DNA from: Trinickia fusca
GTDB taxonomy: Bacteria; Pseudomonadota; Gammaproteobacteria; Burkholderiales; Burkholderiaceae
Reading direction: 5' to 3'
Assembly: GCF_003628145.1 (NCBI RefSeq)
Contig: NZ_RBZV01000015.1
Coordinates: forward strand, 1-64,000
DNA: 64,000 nt
Position numbers and translations under genes: made by a program. Under the pieces are notes generated by a model. That model saw only the letters and a list, made by a program, of their open reading frames with translations, ran no database searches and was not told the origin of the DNA. Shown here in pieces: positions 55,311 to 64,000 of the stretch (its first letter is position 1; each line of letters opens with the position of its first letter).

Positions 55311-55712
55311 ATGGCTAACATGAACTGGACGGTGCTGTTTCACGACGCATTCGACGCAGAGTTCCAAGCACTGTCAGAGAGTTTGCAGGATGAACTGCTA
55401 GCCCACGCAAGGTTGCTTGGTGAGTTTGGCCCGAATCTTGGCCGACCGACCGTTGATAGCCTCAAAGGCTCTCAACACGCCAACATGAAGGAGCTGCGCT
55501 TCGGTTGGGACAACGGCGTCTGGCGCGTTGCCTTCGCTTTCGACCCAAAACGACAGGCGATTTTATTGGTAGGTGGCGACAAGGGCGGCGCTGACCAGAA
55601 GCGGTTTTACAAGCGGCTGATTGCCGTGGCCGATGGCCGGTTCAATGAGCATCTAGCCTCGCTCGCAGCAGAGAAAGGAACGGAGAGCAAGCATGGCAAA
55701 AAAACTCGATGA
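55311..55712 (+). CDS. higB: RelE/HigB-family toxin (phage Gp49-like)
   Basis: Toxin of 133 residues with the Gp49-like RelE fold: VLFHDAFDAEFQALSESLQD at the start and the core strands MKELRFGWDNGVWRVAFAFD and AILLVGGDKGGADQKRFYKR. The basic residues in the last helix are those expected of an mRNA interferase. The stop overlaps the antitoxin start by 20 bases. Starts at 55311 or 55320 are both possible; neither has a clear ribosome site, and the -10-like sequence abuts the start, so the message may be leaderless. Confidence 0.87.
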   Translation: MANMNWTVLFHDAFDAEFQALSESLQDELLAHARLLGEFGPNLGRPTVDSLKGSQHANMKELRFGWDNGVWRVAFAFDPKRQAILLVGGDKGGADQKRFYKRLIAVADGRFNEHLASLAAEKGTESKHGKKTR

Positions 55713-56058
55713 TGTGATGGCAGCGCTGCCCGCAGCACGTCGCGCGAAAATCGAGCGACGTGCGCAGGAACTCGCCTCCTTGAAGGACTTGCGACAGGCG
55801 GTCGAGAAAACCCAGGTCGAGTTGGCCCAGGCCCTAGGCGTCGGGCAGGACACCATTTCGCGCCTCGAACAACGTAGCGACATGCTACTTTCGACCCTAC
55901 GGCGCTACATCGAAGGCATGGGTGGGAAACTGGAGCTGGTGGCGCAGTTTCCGAATCGTCCGCCAGTGGTTATTGACCATCTGGCCGAAGAAAAAGCGCC
56001 AGCCCGTTCTGCCGCTAGGGCGCAGCGCTCACCTCGGGCGAGCAGGGCAACAGCGTAA
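55693..56058 (+). CDS. higA: HigA-like Xre antitoxin
   Basis: Antitoxin of 121 residues that overlaps the end of the toxin gene. The HTH is KTQVELAQALGVGQDTISRL with recognition text EQRSDMLLSTLRRYIEGMGG. N-terminal Lys/Arg-rich helices (PAARRAKIERRAQELASLKD) probably bind the toxin. The Ala/Arg tail looks disordered. This is the one toxin-antitoxin pair of the region that seems complete. Confidence 0.87.
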   Translation: MAKKLDDVMAALPAARRAKIERRAQELASLKDLRQAVEKTQVELAQALGVGQDTISRLEQRSDMLLSTLRRYIEGMGGKLELVAQFPNRPPVVIDHLAEEKAPARSAARAQRSPRASRATA

Positions 56059-56151
56059 TCGCGGCACACTCGCCGAACGAGGACGCGCATGTTGGCCAAC
56101 CTAGACACCGTGACAAGCTTCGCTTCGGTCCACAACTGTCAGGCGGGTATA

Positions 56152-59100
56152 TCAGGCGGTTACCCAATCCGCCGACAGCGTTTCCGCCTGCGCCAGCACC
56201 GTATCGGTCGCCTCCTCCTGCCGGTCGGGCGGATACTTATAGCGCTTGAGTAGCGTTTTGACCATCACGCGCAGCTTCGCGCGCACGGTTTCTCGCTTCG
56301 CCCAATCGACCGTAACCGTGCCGCGCAGCCTCACGACCAACTCGACCGCGATTTTCTTGAGCGTATCGTCGCCGAGTTCGCGCACCGCCGCCTCATTGGT
56401 TGCCAGCGCATCGTAAAAGGCCATTTCGTCGCTGTTCAATCCCAAGCGCTCGCCGCGCTCGGCGGCCTCCTGGAACTGTTTGGCCATCGCGATAAGCTCT
56501 TCGATGACCTGCGAAGTCTGCACCGCTCGATTGTTGTAGCGCGTCAGGCTCTGCTGCAGCAGTTCCGAGAACTTCGCGCTCTGCACTACGTTGGTTTTGA
56601 AGCGCGACTTGATTTGGTCTTTCAGCAGACGCTCCAGGAGTTCTACCGCCAAGTTGCGCTGCTTCATATGCCGCACATCATCCAGGAAGGCGTCGGACAG
56701 CACTCCAATGTCCGGCCGCTTCAACCCTGCCGCCGAGAAGATGTCGATAACCTCGTCGCTGACCACCACGCTGCTGATGATTTGCCGCAACGCGTGTTCC
56801 TTCTGCTCGTCGGTCAGCGTTTTGTTGACGTTCTCGCTCTTGGCGATGGCGGCCTTGACCGCCTGAAGAAAGGCCAGCTCGTCCCGGTACTGGAGCGCTG
56901 CATCGAGCGTGCAGCAAAGCGCGAACGCCTGGCCCGCAGCCAGGACGGCATCCGCGAAGCGTTTCTTACCGTCCTTCTGTCCGAGCACGTGGTCAGCTAC
57001 AGCCGGCAACAGTTGCCATGCCTGGGTGCGGAACGCCGCGTAATCGACGCCGTGCAGCAAGTCGTGCAGCACATCCATCTTTTCCATCAACACGGCCAGC
57101 GCTTCGCGCGCGTCGATGGTAGGCCGGCCGCGTCCGTTGGCCTGCGTGTAAGTCGCCAGCGCCGCTTTCAGCTCGTTCGCAATGCCGATGTAATCGACCA
57201 CCAAGCCACCCGGCTTGTCTTTGAAGACCCGGTTGACGCGCGCGATGGCCTGCATCAGGTTATGGCCCTTCATCGGCTTGTCGATGTACATGGTGTGCAT
57301 GCACGGCGCATCAAAGCCCGTGAGCCACATATCGCGCACGATAACAAGCTTGAACGGGTCGGACGTGTCCTTGTACCGGAGTTCGAGCTTTTTACGAATG
57401 TCCTTCGGGTAGATGTGCGGCTTGAGCAACGCCTTGTCGGACGCCGAGCCTGTCATCACGACTTTGATAACGCCCTGCATCGGGTCGTCGCTATGCCACT
57501 CGGGACGCAGCGCAACGATAGCGTTATACAGATGCACGCAGATGTCGCGACTCATCGCGACCACCATCGCCTTGCCGTCCAGCGCGGCCAAGCGATTCTC
57601 GAAGTGGGCCACAATATCAGCAGCGATTATTTGGACACGCGGCGGCGCACCGACAATCTTCTCCAGAGCGGCCCATCGGCGCAGCGTGGCGACCTTCGAT
57701 TCGTCGTTGGCCTCGTCTTCGGTCAGTTCGTCCACCTGGTCGTCGAGGTCGTCGGTGTCGGCCTCTTTCAGCTCCAGCTCAGCCAAGCGGCTTTCGTAGT
57801 AAATCGGCACTGTCGCGCCATCCTTCACGGCCTGCTCGATGTCGTACACATGGACGTAATCGCCGAACACGGCGCGCGTATCGCGGTCGTCGAGCGAAAC
57901 CGGCGTGCCAGTGAACGCAACGAACGTGGCACCGGGGAGCGCATCACGCAGATACTGCGCATAGCCGTAGCGCACAGCCGAATTGGCCGGTGACGCACCG
58001 TCCTTGCCCGCATCCGTCAGGCGCGCATCGAAACCATACTGGCTGCGGTGCGCTTCGTCGCAGATAACGACGATATTGTGCCGTTCGGAGAGCACCGGGA
58101 ATGTGTCCTCGTCCTCGCCGGGCGTGAACTTCTGAATGGTCGTGAAAATGATGCCACCGGACGGGCGATTGGCGAGCAGGCGGCGCAGTTCGGTACGCGT
58201 ATCAGCCTGCACCGGCGTTTCACGAAGCAACTCGCTGGCTCCGGCGAACACACCGAAGAGCTGGTTGTCCAGGTCGTTGCGGTCAGTGACGACCAAGAGA
58301 GTCGGGTTCTGCATCTCCGCACTGGCCATTAGTGCACCGGCCAGGCAGGTCATTTCGATGCTCTTGCCCGCGCCCTGCGTATGCCAGACGACGCCGCCCT
58401 TGCGCGAACCGCCGGGGGCCGAGGCGTGCAACACGCTATCGACCACTGCGCGCACCGCGTGGAACTGGTGGTACGCGGCAATCTTTTTGACGAGCGCGCC
58501 TTCGTCCTCGAACAGGATGAAGTGGTGCAGGTAGTCGAGCAGGTAGTCGCGGCGGAACAGACCGCGCGTGAGTGTTTCGAGTTCGCGCATCGCGCCAAGC
58601 GGGTCGGTTTCTCGGCCGTCGATGGTACGCCAAGCTAGGAAGCGTTCCTTGCTCGACGTGAGCGAACCCATGCGGGCCGTGGTGCCGTCCGAGATAACCT
58701 GTATCGCATTGGTGTGGAACAGCTCGGGAATGTCTTCCTGGTAAGCCTGAAGCTGATTCCATGCGCCCCAGATGTCTGCATTCTGGTCGCCGGGGTTCTT
58801 CAGTTCGACCACGACAATCGGTAGACCGTTGAGGAACAGCACGACATCGGGACGGCGGGTTTTCTTCGCGCCCTGGATGCTGAACTGGTTGACGGCCAGC
58901 CAGTCGTTCGCGGCCGCGTCGGAGAAATCGGCGAGGCGTACGCGGTCGCCGCGCGTCTCGCCATCCTTCTGGAACTCGACCGGCACGCCATCGACCAGCC
59001 AGCGGTAGAGCTGGCGATTGGCATTGACGAGGCCGGGGACGTTCGGGTTCAGCACATGGCGCAGCGCGTCGTCGCGAGCGCCGGGCGGGATATGAGGGTT

Positions 59101-59283
59101 GAGCTTCGCAACGGCGGCAGCCAGGCGATGACGCAGGACGACATCGCGGTACGTGTCGCGTTCGGTGCCGGGCGTCTTACTGTCGGGCGGGGAAATGTCG
59201 GGGCCGTGGGCGGTTTGCCAGCCGAGGTCGACCAGCCAGCCGAGCATGGCCTGTTCGACTGCATCCTCGCTGATGACGCTCAT
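56152..59283 (-). CDS. hsdR: Type I restriction enzyme, R subunit
   Basis: Motor-nuclease subunit of 1043 residues. The PD-(D/E)xK nuclease is near the N-terminus (Asp 146 in RRPDVVLF, then VVELK with Glu 160 and Lys 162). Walker A is GAGKS at 304-308, the DEAH box at 409-412 and motif III FTGTPV after it, in a full SF2 translocase. The C-terminal helical region binds the methylase core. The frame is intact. It overlaps hsdS by four bases and is the last gene of hsdM-S-R on the minus strand. Confidence 0.95.
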   Translation of the reverse strand: MSVISEDAVEQAMLGWLVDLGWQTAHGPDISPPDSKTPGTERDTYRDVVLRHRLAAAVAKLNPHIPPGARDDALRHVLNPNVPGLVNANRQLYRWLVDGVPVEFQKDGETRGDRVRLADFSDAAANDWLAVNQFSIQGAKKTRRPDVVLFLNGLPIVVVELKNPGDQNADIWGAWNQLQAYQEDIPELFHTNAIQVISDGTTARMGSLTSSKERFLAWRTIDGRETDPLGAMRELETLTRGLFRRDYLLDYLHHFILFEDEGALVKKIAAYHQFHAVRAVVDSVLHASAPGGSRKGGVVWHTQGAGKSIEMTCLAGALMASAEMQNPTLLVVTDRNDLDNQLFGVFAGASELLRETPVQADTRTELRRLLANRPSGGIIFTTIQKFTPGEDEDTFPVLSERHNIVVICDEAHRSQYGFDARLTDAGKDGASPANSAVRYGYAQYLRDALPGATFVAFTGTPVSLDDRDTRAVFGDYVHVYDIEQAVKDGATVPIYYESRLAELELKEADTDDLDDQVDELTEDEANDESKVATLRRWAALEKIVGAPPRVQIIAADIVAHFENRLAALDGKAMVVAMSRDICVHLYNAIVALRPEWHSDDPMQGVIKVVMTGSASDKALLKPHIYPKDIRKKLELRYKDTSDPFKLVIVRDMWLTGFDAPCMHTMYIDKPMKGHNLMQAIARVNRVFKDKPGGLVVDYIGIANELKAALATYTQANGRGRPTIDAREALAVLMEKMDVLHDLLHGVDYAAFRTQAWQLLPAVADHVLGQKDGKKRFADAVLAAGQAFALCCTLDAALQYRDELAFLQAVKAAIAKSENVNKTLTDEQKEHALRQIISSVVVSDEVIDIFSAAGLKRPDIGVLSDAFLDDVRHMKQRNLAVELLERLLKDQIKSRFKTNVVQSAKFSELLQQSLTRYNNRAVQTSQVIEELIAMAKQFQEAAERGERLGLNSDEMAFYDALATNEAAVRELGDDTLKKIAVELVVRLRGTVTVDWAKRETVRAKLRVMVKTLLKRYKYPPDRQEEATDTVLAQAETLSADWVTA

Positions 59284-60617
59284 GCAAGTGCCTCGTTCAA
59301 TTGCGCCTCGGCTTCGGGGAGACGGAGTTTGCCGGAAATTAGGCGGGGCAATAGCGCATCACGTAATGCCGCAAGCGCTTTCGCCTGATTGTCGTTTGCT
59401 GCGATACGGGCTTGTATATTACCGAACACCGTTTCAGTAGCAACGGCGATACGCTCATCAGGGGGGGCAGCCAGTGGGAATTGCATAAGGCGTGACAGGT
59501 CGATACGTTGACGGCCACTCGTTCCCGTCATCGCCTGAATGGCAAACTGCCGAAATGGCTCGTGTCTGGCCAGCAAATATGCGCAGTATGTCGGAAATTT
59601 CAGTCGCGAATGCAACACGATAAATTCCGTTGAACCCCAACCTATTTCGTTTTCCCCAAGAAAATCGACAAACGCTGATTTTCCATTTTCGAGGCATGGG
59701 GTAATTTTTGCCAGCAGCGCATCCCCATTTCTAAATTTGCAACCGGAGCCAAACGGTCGAAAACCAACATGCCCCAATGGTCGGTGACCAGTCGTTGGAG
59801 CATTAGCCATTTCCAAATAGGCGGCGTCTCCCCCTTTTTTCAGCGAGCGAGATGGATTCAACTCGAATGCCTCGCCCAGAGTAATGGCATGCCATCCCTT
59901 CGGAATCTCACCCAACACCGAATTCTCAAACGAATCAGGAAACAGCGCAGCCGTATCGGCATCCAAACCTTCCGGCTCGCGGCCTGCGGCCTTCGCGCGC
60001 ACCGGGTCGAAGTCGATGAACCAGCTTTTGAACAGGGCTTGGGCGATGGATTCGAGGGTGGCGTTGGTCTGGCGCAGGAGGTCGATGCGGTCGTCGAGGT
60101 TCTCAAGTATCTCGGCACATTGCTGCTGGACCGGCATGGAAGGAACGGGAATCCGCAGTTCCGCCAAGTCACTGCCCGTAATTCCCGACACTGCCACTTG
60201 CCGAAGAATCGTCCGCATTAATTCCCGACCTTGTGGCGACGCGAAGTAGTAATAAAGATAGTCGCTGCTCGCCTTTGACGGGTCTGGACGCGCTCGAATG
60301 ATGGAACTTTCAAATGTAGTAGGCTCAAACACTTCCTTTACGACGCTACACCTCCCAGCTCCTTCGGCCACAAGGGAGCGTCTAGCAAAGAGCAAATCTC
60401 CTTGTCGAAGCGACGACTTACGGATTTCGTTGTCTGTGAGTTCAAGCCTTTTCATCGGCACATCGCGAAGTCGCGGATGACCGAAGAGTTCCCCCATATT
60501 AACGACCTTAGCTCCTCGGCCATGGTGCTCTTTCGACTTGTAGACGCCGTTTCGCAGAGGTTCAGCTAGCAAGTCGGCAAACTGAACAAGCGGATACTCT
60601 TCAGACCGCATATCCAA
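59280..60617 (-). CDS. hsdS: Type I restriction-modification specificity subunit
   Basis: Subunit of 445 residues with two target-recognition domains. TRD1 covers about 8-160 and ends with the conserved region [23 protein letters not shown]2 covers about 235-385, followed by the C-terminal conserved helix [20 protein letters not shown]. The recognition domains are lower in GC than the rest of the operon, as expected of recombining TRDs. The bipartite target cannot be read from the sequence. It overlaps hsdM by 17 bases and hsdR by four. Confidence 0.93.
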   Translation of the reverse strand: MDMRSEEYPLVQFADLLAEPLRNGVYKSKEHHGRGAKVVNMGELFGHPRLRDVPMKRLELTDNEIRKSSLRQGDLLFARRSLVAEGAGRCSVVKEVFEPTTFESSIIRARPDPSKASSDYLYYYFASPQGRELMRTILRQVAVSGITGSDLAELRIPVPSMPVQQQCAEILENLDDRIDLLRQTNATLESIAQALFKSWFIDFDPVRAKAAGREPEGLDADTAALFPDSFENSVLGEIPKGWHAITLGEAFELNPSRSLKKGGDAAYLEMANAPTTGHRPLGHVGFRPFGSGCKFRNGDALLAKITPCLENGKSAFVDFLGENEIGWGSTEFIVLHSRLKFPTYCAYLLARHEPFRQFAIQAMTGTSGRQRIDLSRLMQFPLAAPPDERIAVATETVFGNIQARIAANDNQAKALAALRDALLPRLISGKLRLPEAEAQLNEALA

Positions 60618-62187
60618 TTCCCCCGAGCTTCTCCCGAATCACCGCATCTAGTTCCGCGCCCTTCGCCATCTGCTCGGCAAGCTGCGCGGTCAGCCGCTCC
60701 ATCTTCTCGCCGAAGGCTTCGTCATCGTCTTCTGTTTCTTCCGCGCCGACATAGCGCCCTGGCGTGAGCATATACCCGTGTTCCGCAATCTCGGCCACCG
60801 ACACCGACCGGCAGAATCCCGGCACATCGGCATAAGACACATCAGCCCCATCCTCGCCATCCGCGCGCCAGGCATGTACGGTCGAGGCGATGCGCGCGAT
60901 GTCCTCGTCATCGAACACACGCACCACGCGCGACGCCATCCGCCCGAGCTTGCGCGCGTCGATGAACAGCACCTCGCCGCGCCGGTCACGGCCGACCTGA
61001 CGGCCAGGGGACGGCGTACCGCTCTTGTCCCTGGCGAGGAACCACAGGCACGCTGGAATCTGGGTGTTGAAGAAAAGCTGCGGCGGCAGCGCGACCATCA
61101 CATCGACCACGGCAGCCTCGACCATCGCGCGGCGAATCTCGCCTTCGCTATTCTGCGAACTGGACATGCTGCCATTGGCCAGCACCACGCCCGCCTGCCC
61201 GCGCGGACTCAGGTGATGCAGGATATGTTGCAGCCACGCATAGTTCGCGTTGCCTGCCGGCGGCACGCCATACGTCCAGCGTCGGTCGTCGGCCAGCCGC
61301 TCGCCGCCCCAATCGCTGATATTGAATGGCGGATTGGCGAGCACGTAGTCGGCGCGCAAGTCGGGGTGCTGGTCGCGGTGGAAGGTATCGGCCGGCTCCT
61401 TGCCGAGGTCGGCCGAGAAACCGCGAATCGCCAGGTTCATCGCCACCAGCCGCCATGTGGTCGGGTTCGCTTCCTGGCCGTAGATGCTGATGTCATCCGC
61501 CTTGCCGCCGTGCGACTCGATGAATTTCTCGGACTGCACGAACATCCCGCCCGAACCGCAGCAGGGGTCGTACACGCGCCCCTCGTGCGGAGCCAGCACT
61601 TCGACGAGCACGCGCACCACCGAGGCCGGCGTGTAGAACTGGCCGCCTTTCTTGCCTTCGGCCGTCGCGAACTGACCGAGAAAATATTCATAGACCTCGC
61701 CGAGCAGGTCTTTGGCGTGGTGGCCCTCGCCGAAACCGACCGTCGAAATCAAGTCCACCAGTTCGCCGAGCTTGCCCGGTTCGAGCTGCGTGCGACCGAA
61801 ACGCTTGTCGAGGATGCCTTTAAGGCTCTTGTTATCGGCCTCGATAGCTTCCAGTGCCGAATCAATCCGCACGCCGATGTCCGGCTGCTTGGCTTGCGCG
61901 CGGATGGATTCCCAACGCGCGGACGCCGGCACCCAGAACACGTTCGCCATCGTGTAGTAATCGCGTTCTTCCAGCGCTTCAGCATGGTCGGTCGCGTCGG
62001 GCAGATACAGGTCGTCTTCCTGGTTGCCGAACGCCGCCGCGAGCTGCGCGCGGCGCTCGTCGAACGCATCGGAGATGTATTTCAGGAAAATCAGGCCGAG
62101 CACGATGTGCTTGTACTCAGCGGCATCCATCGATGAGCGCAGCTTGTCGGCGGCGGCCCAGAGGGTTTTCTTCAGGTCTTGGTTCAC
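60601..62187 (-). CDS. hsdM: Type I restriction-modification DNA methyltransferase subunit
   Basis: N6-adenine methyltransferase of 528 residues. The N-terminal helical domain is [20 protein letters not shown]. The SAM motif I region is [18 protein letters not shown], motif IV is [13 protein letters not shown], and the QFYTP segment lies in [18 protein letters not shown]. It methylates adenine in the HsdS target and is the first gene of the operon. No clear promoter is seen in the 62188-62433 gap. Confidence 0.95.
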   Translation of the reverse strand: MNQDLKKTLWAAADKLRSSMDAAEYKHIVLGLIFLKYISDAFDERRAQLAAAFGNQEDDLYLPDATDHAEALEERDYYTMANVFWVPASARWESIRAQAKQPDIGVRIDSALEAIEADNKSLKGILDKRFGRTQLEPGKLGELVDLISTVGFGEGHHAKDLLGEVYEYFLGQFATAEGKKGGQFYTPASVVRVLVEVLAPHEGRVYDPCCGSGGMFVQSEKFIESHGGKADDISIYGQEANPTTWRLVAMNLAIRGFSADLGKEPADTFHRDQHPDLRADYVLANPPFNISDWGGERLADDRRWTYGVPPAGNANYAWLQHILHHLSPRGQAGVVLANGSMSSSQNSEGEIRRAMVEAAVVDVMVALPPQLFFNTQIPACLWFLARDKSGTPSPGRQVGRDRRGEVLFIDARKLGRMASRVVRVFDDEDIARIASTVHAWRADGEDGADVSYADVPGFCRSVSVAEIAEHGYMLTPGRYVGAEETEDDDEAFGEKMERLTAQLAEQMAKGAELDAVIREKLGGIGYAV

Positions 62188-62433
62188 TGGTAGGACGGAA
62201 TATGGGAATCGTCCAGGATGATAGTCTCATCGCATTGGACTCGTCATGCTGATACCGCATCGAGGCGCACGGCCCGGACCTCTGTAATGCCCAATGGCAA
62301 CGAGGCTTCACGAAATGCGGGTATCTGCCGATATAGGACTTCTTGGCCATATCGGCCAACTTGTCCAAGCTGCCGAAGCTGGTCATGCTGGCCAAGTTCA
62401 AACGGATTATACAAAGCAGGATGAGAGGAAAAC
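62188..62433. other. Intergenic region at the head of the hsd operon
   Basis: This 246-base gap lies between the divergent hsdM and island protein genes. It contains several GGCCA/TGGCC and CAAGCTG-type short repeats but no gene. Promoters for both sides should be here; none is obvious by eye. Confidence 0.4.
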
Positions 62434-63411
62434 GTGCGTGACGCGGAAAACCGGTCGAAAGACAGCGGGCAATTCATCAGTTTGTGGGAGCTATTCGGGC
62501 AAATCGGCCAGGCGGAAACGGCCATAGTGTACGAGGCGGCTGGTTATCTAGTTTCGGCCCCAGAAGCCGACTTGACTGGCATCAACGACATCCGCTCCCG
62601 TGACGCATCGGGCGTCATACTTCCCTTGGACATGGGTGCGCGCTTGCAGCTGCTCAGTCAGCTTCGTCTCTTTGCTGACCAGGGAACGCTGTTCGACGCG
62701 GACGGCACGCCGAACGACGACGCGCAGCCCCTGTTCGAGCGTATCGGCTTCTACGTGGAGGACATCTATCCCTTTCTGTTGCGCCACGATGTCGCCGTCG
62801 TGCGGCCGGACGAGATGGATTCGGACTCGCGGCGGTTTCCAGACGGGCGGCATGTGCCGGGTTGGATACGCGCTTACGACGGTAAAGCGTGGATTTCGCA
62901 CTACCGCGCCACCACCATCCTTATCGCCGGCACGAGTGATGCCGGGGTTCAATCGCCTGCATACGATGACGTGTTCTGGAAATGGAAGGCTGCCGTGACC
63001 GATGGCGTCGAGCGCACGGAGATTGCAGCGACCACGATTTCCGGCAAGCAGATGCTCTTGCATACCGATATTCGCTCTTGGTGCGCGCGGCACGGCTATG
63101 CGTGGCCTCTTGAAGCGCCCGCCGCCGAACTCGTCGCGGTCGCTGCCGACGAGACTAGCGCAGGAGGTGCTCGGGCATCGGAGCCGGGCATTACGCCCCG
63201 CCCCTTGCAGCAACAAGCCTTCCAGGAACAGGAAATTCTGAGGGTTCTAGCGGAACTCGGACATGACCCACTGAGCTTGCGTAAATCCCCCGCCGGGCAG
63301 CCAGGTGTGAAGGCCGAGGTTCGCAAAACCCTGAACTGGCAAGGCTCCACGACGTTCGACAAGGCGTGGGAGCGGTTGAGGCGCAACAAGGAAATCGCCG
63401 ACGCCCGGTAA
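62434..63411 (+). CDS. Hypothetical island protein (325 residues)
   Basis: Soluble protein with no signal peptide or membrane helix. The N-terminal 200 residues have an alpha/beta look (IVYEAAGYLVSAPEADLTG, FERIGFYVEDIYPFLLRHDV). The C-terminal 75 residues look like a winged helix: EILRVLAELGHDPLSLRKSP, then GVKAEVRKTLN and FDKAWERLRRNKEIAD. Proteins of this general layout are found beside AlpA and RepA genes in integrated elements, and here it is followed by just those. I know no function. A DNA-binding role is likely from the C-terminus. Confidence 0.65.
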   Translation: MRDAENRSKDSGQFISLWELFGQIGQAETAIVYEAAGYLVSAPEADLTGINDIRSRDASGVILPLDMGARLQLLSQLRLFADQGTLFDADGTPNDDAQPLFERIGFYVEDIYPFLLRHDVAVVRPDEMDSDSRRFPDGRHVPGWIRAYDGKAWISHYRATTILIAGTSDAGVQSPAYDDVFWKWKAAVTDGVERTEIAATTISGKQMLLHTDIRSWCARHGYAWPLEAPAAELVAVAADETSAGGARASEPGITPRPLQQQAFQEQEILRVLAELGHDPLSLRKSPAGQPGVKAEVRKTLNWQGSTTFDKAWERLRRNKEIADAR

Positions 63412-63412
63412 T

Positions 63413-63466
63413 GTCCCCCGTGCCCGTCTCCCCCAAGTTGGGGGAACGGGGACGCTTGTGGGGGAC
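63413..63466. repeat. G/C-run inverted repeats ahead of the alpA-repA genes
   Basis: A perfect inverted repeat TCCCCCAA-G-TTGGGGGA is at 63429-63445. It is nested in outer arms GTCCCCC (63413-63419) and GGGGGAC (63460-63466). The nested symmetry is unlike the flanking DNA. It could be a terminator stem for the upstream gene, an operator of the HTH protein, or part of a replication or excision site. Confidence 0.5.
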
Positions 63467-63530
63467 GGTATAGGGGTAAATCTAATGCGTATCACCCTAA
63501 CGAAACGCCAAACGGCGAAAGGTGATACAG

Positions 63531-63731
63531 ATGAATCTCCAGCATACCCTCCGCCCGTTCCTCACGACCGAGGAACTCGCCTCGATGATGGCCGTGCGTC
63601 CGCAGTCCATCCGCAAGCGCTACATGGAAACCGGCAGCTATCACGGCGTGCGCCCGGTGAAACTCCCGAACCGCTTTCTCGCCTGGCCGAGTAATGCTCT
63701 GGAACAACTTATGGGCGGGGTGGCGGCATGA
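63531..63731 (+). CDS. AlpA-like helix-turn-helix protein
   Basis: Small DNA-binding protein of 66 residues. The HTH reads FLTTEELASMMAVRPQSIRK followed by RYMETGSYHGVRPVKLPNR, the MerR/AlpA-type pattern of phage and island excision and activation factors. AAAGGTG lies six to twelve bases before the ATG. Its stop overlaps the start of the AAA ATPase gene in ATGA. Confidence 0.75.
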   Translation: MNLQHTLRPFLTTEELASMMAVRPQSIRKRYMETGSYHGVRPVKLPNRFLAWPSNALEQLMGGVAA

Positions 63732-64000
63732 ATCTCGTCACGTCCACCGCACAAACGCAAGCCGACGCAACTATCCTGCCGCTCGCCAAACCGGCACCGA
63801 CCAGCAAGCCCGAACCCGCGAGCGATGGCGTCATCGTCGTCAACGGTGCTTCGATGCACCCGCAACCCATGAACTGGCTCTGGGACGGCTATTTCGCCCG
63901 CGGCAAGATGACCCTGCTGGCCGGCGAGCCGGGTACCGGCAAAACGACGATTGCCATGTCCATCGGTGCCACGGTCACGCAAGGCGGCATCTGGCCTGAC
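63728..64000 (+). CDS. RepA-like AAA ATPase, 5' part (runs off the window)
   Basis: The first 91 codons are visible. After a Pro/Ala-rich N-terminus comes the segment MNWLWDGYFARGKMTLLAG and then the Walker A motif GEPGTGKTT. This is the pattern of AAA_25/RepA-type helicase-like ATPases of plasmids, prophages and islands, which drive replication of the element. The gene starts in a four-base overlap with the AlpA-like gene and is cut by the window edge. Confidence 0.8.
   Translation, partial: MNLVTSTAQTQADATILPLAKPAPTSKPEPASDGVIVVNGASMHPQPMNWLWDGYFARGKMTLLAGEPGTGKTTIAMSIGATVTQGGIWPD

Overview
The window is chromosomal DNA of a high-GC betaproteobacterium of the Burkholderiaceae (Paraburkholderia, Trinickia, Caballeronia or Burkholderia type). 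The evidence is the paaF / paaZ(N)-paaJ-paaG-paaI-paaK cluster with a PaaR-type operator, the trpEGDC-CYTH-ung run, the hemA-prfA-prmC-grxD-ubiX run, and the rRNA leader at the left edge. I cannot fix the species from the sequence alone.

Layout. 1-465: promoter and leader of an rRNA operon that runs leftwards out of the window. 466-7152: phenylacetyl-CoA catabolism genes around a palindromic operator. 7188-10531: mltA, an unlisted 50-residue membrane protein, apaG, rpe, gph. 10540-16310: a tryptophan operon with a readable leader peptide (Trp-Pro-Trp) and an attenuator terminator, followed by a CYTH phosphatase-like gene and ung. 16405-26897: housekeeping genes (azoreductase, M61 peptidase, dsbC, a UbiH-type hydroxylase, ychF, ettA, isochorismatase-like hydrolase, aminopeptidase P). 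26912-35260: a small membrane protein, the hemA-ubiX run, a DODA-type dioxygenase, an APC permease and a cold-shock gene with a long leader. 35361-48000: Hsp70-like ATPase, MFS/TetR pair, DUF1415, two methyltransferases, chemoreceptor, MASE2-GGDEF-EAL protein and a secreted duplicated-domain protein. 48033-50250: an organic hydroperoxide module (ohr, secreted esterase, ohrR) with AT-rich operators at each gene.

From about 50.2 kb the window becomes accessory. It holds a 60-residue protein paired with a two-helix membrane protein resembling SLATT-type effectors. Next come a MASE1-PAS protein with no output domain and a Cys-nucleophile alpha/beta hydrolase. Then there are three toxin-antitoxin loci in different states of decay: a lone HI1420-type antitoxin, mqsA with only a 3' stump of mqsR, and an intact higBA-like pair. 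A complete type I restriction-modification operon (hsdMSR, minus strand) follows. The right end has a hypothetical island protein, an AlpA-type HTH protein and the start of a RepA-like AAA ATPase. This is the mix of a defence and mobile island whose right boundary lies outside the window. I see no integrase, IS element, tRNA, complete rRNA gene or CRISPR array here.

How the parts work together. The paa genes carry ring-opened phenylacetyl-CoA to acetyl- and succinyl-CoA; the ring epoxidase paaABCDE is not in the window. The trp genes make tryptophan from chorismate and appear to be controlled by ribosome-mediated attenuation. The ohr module detoxifies organic peroxides under a one-Cys MarR repressor. 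The right-hand island combines restriction, toxin-antitoxin and replication functions.
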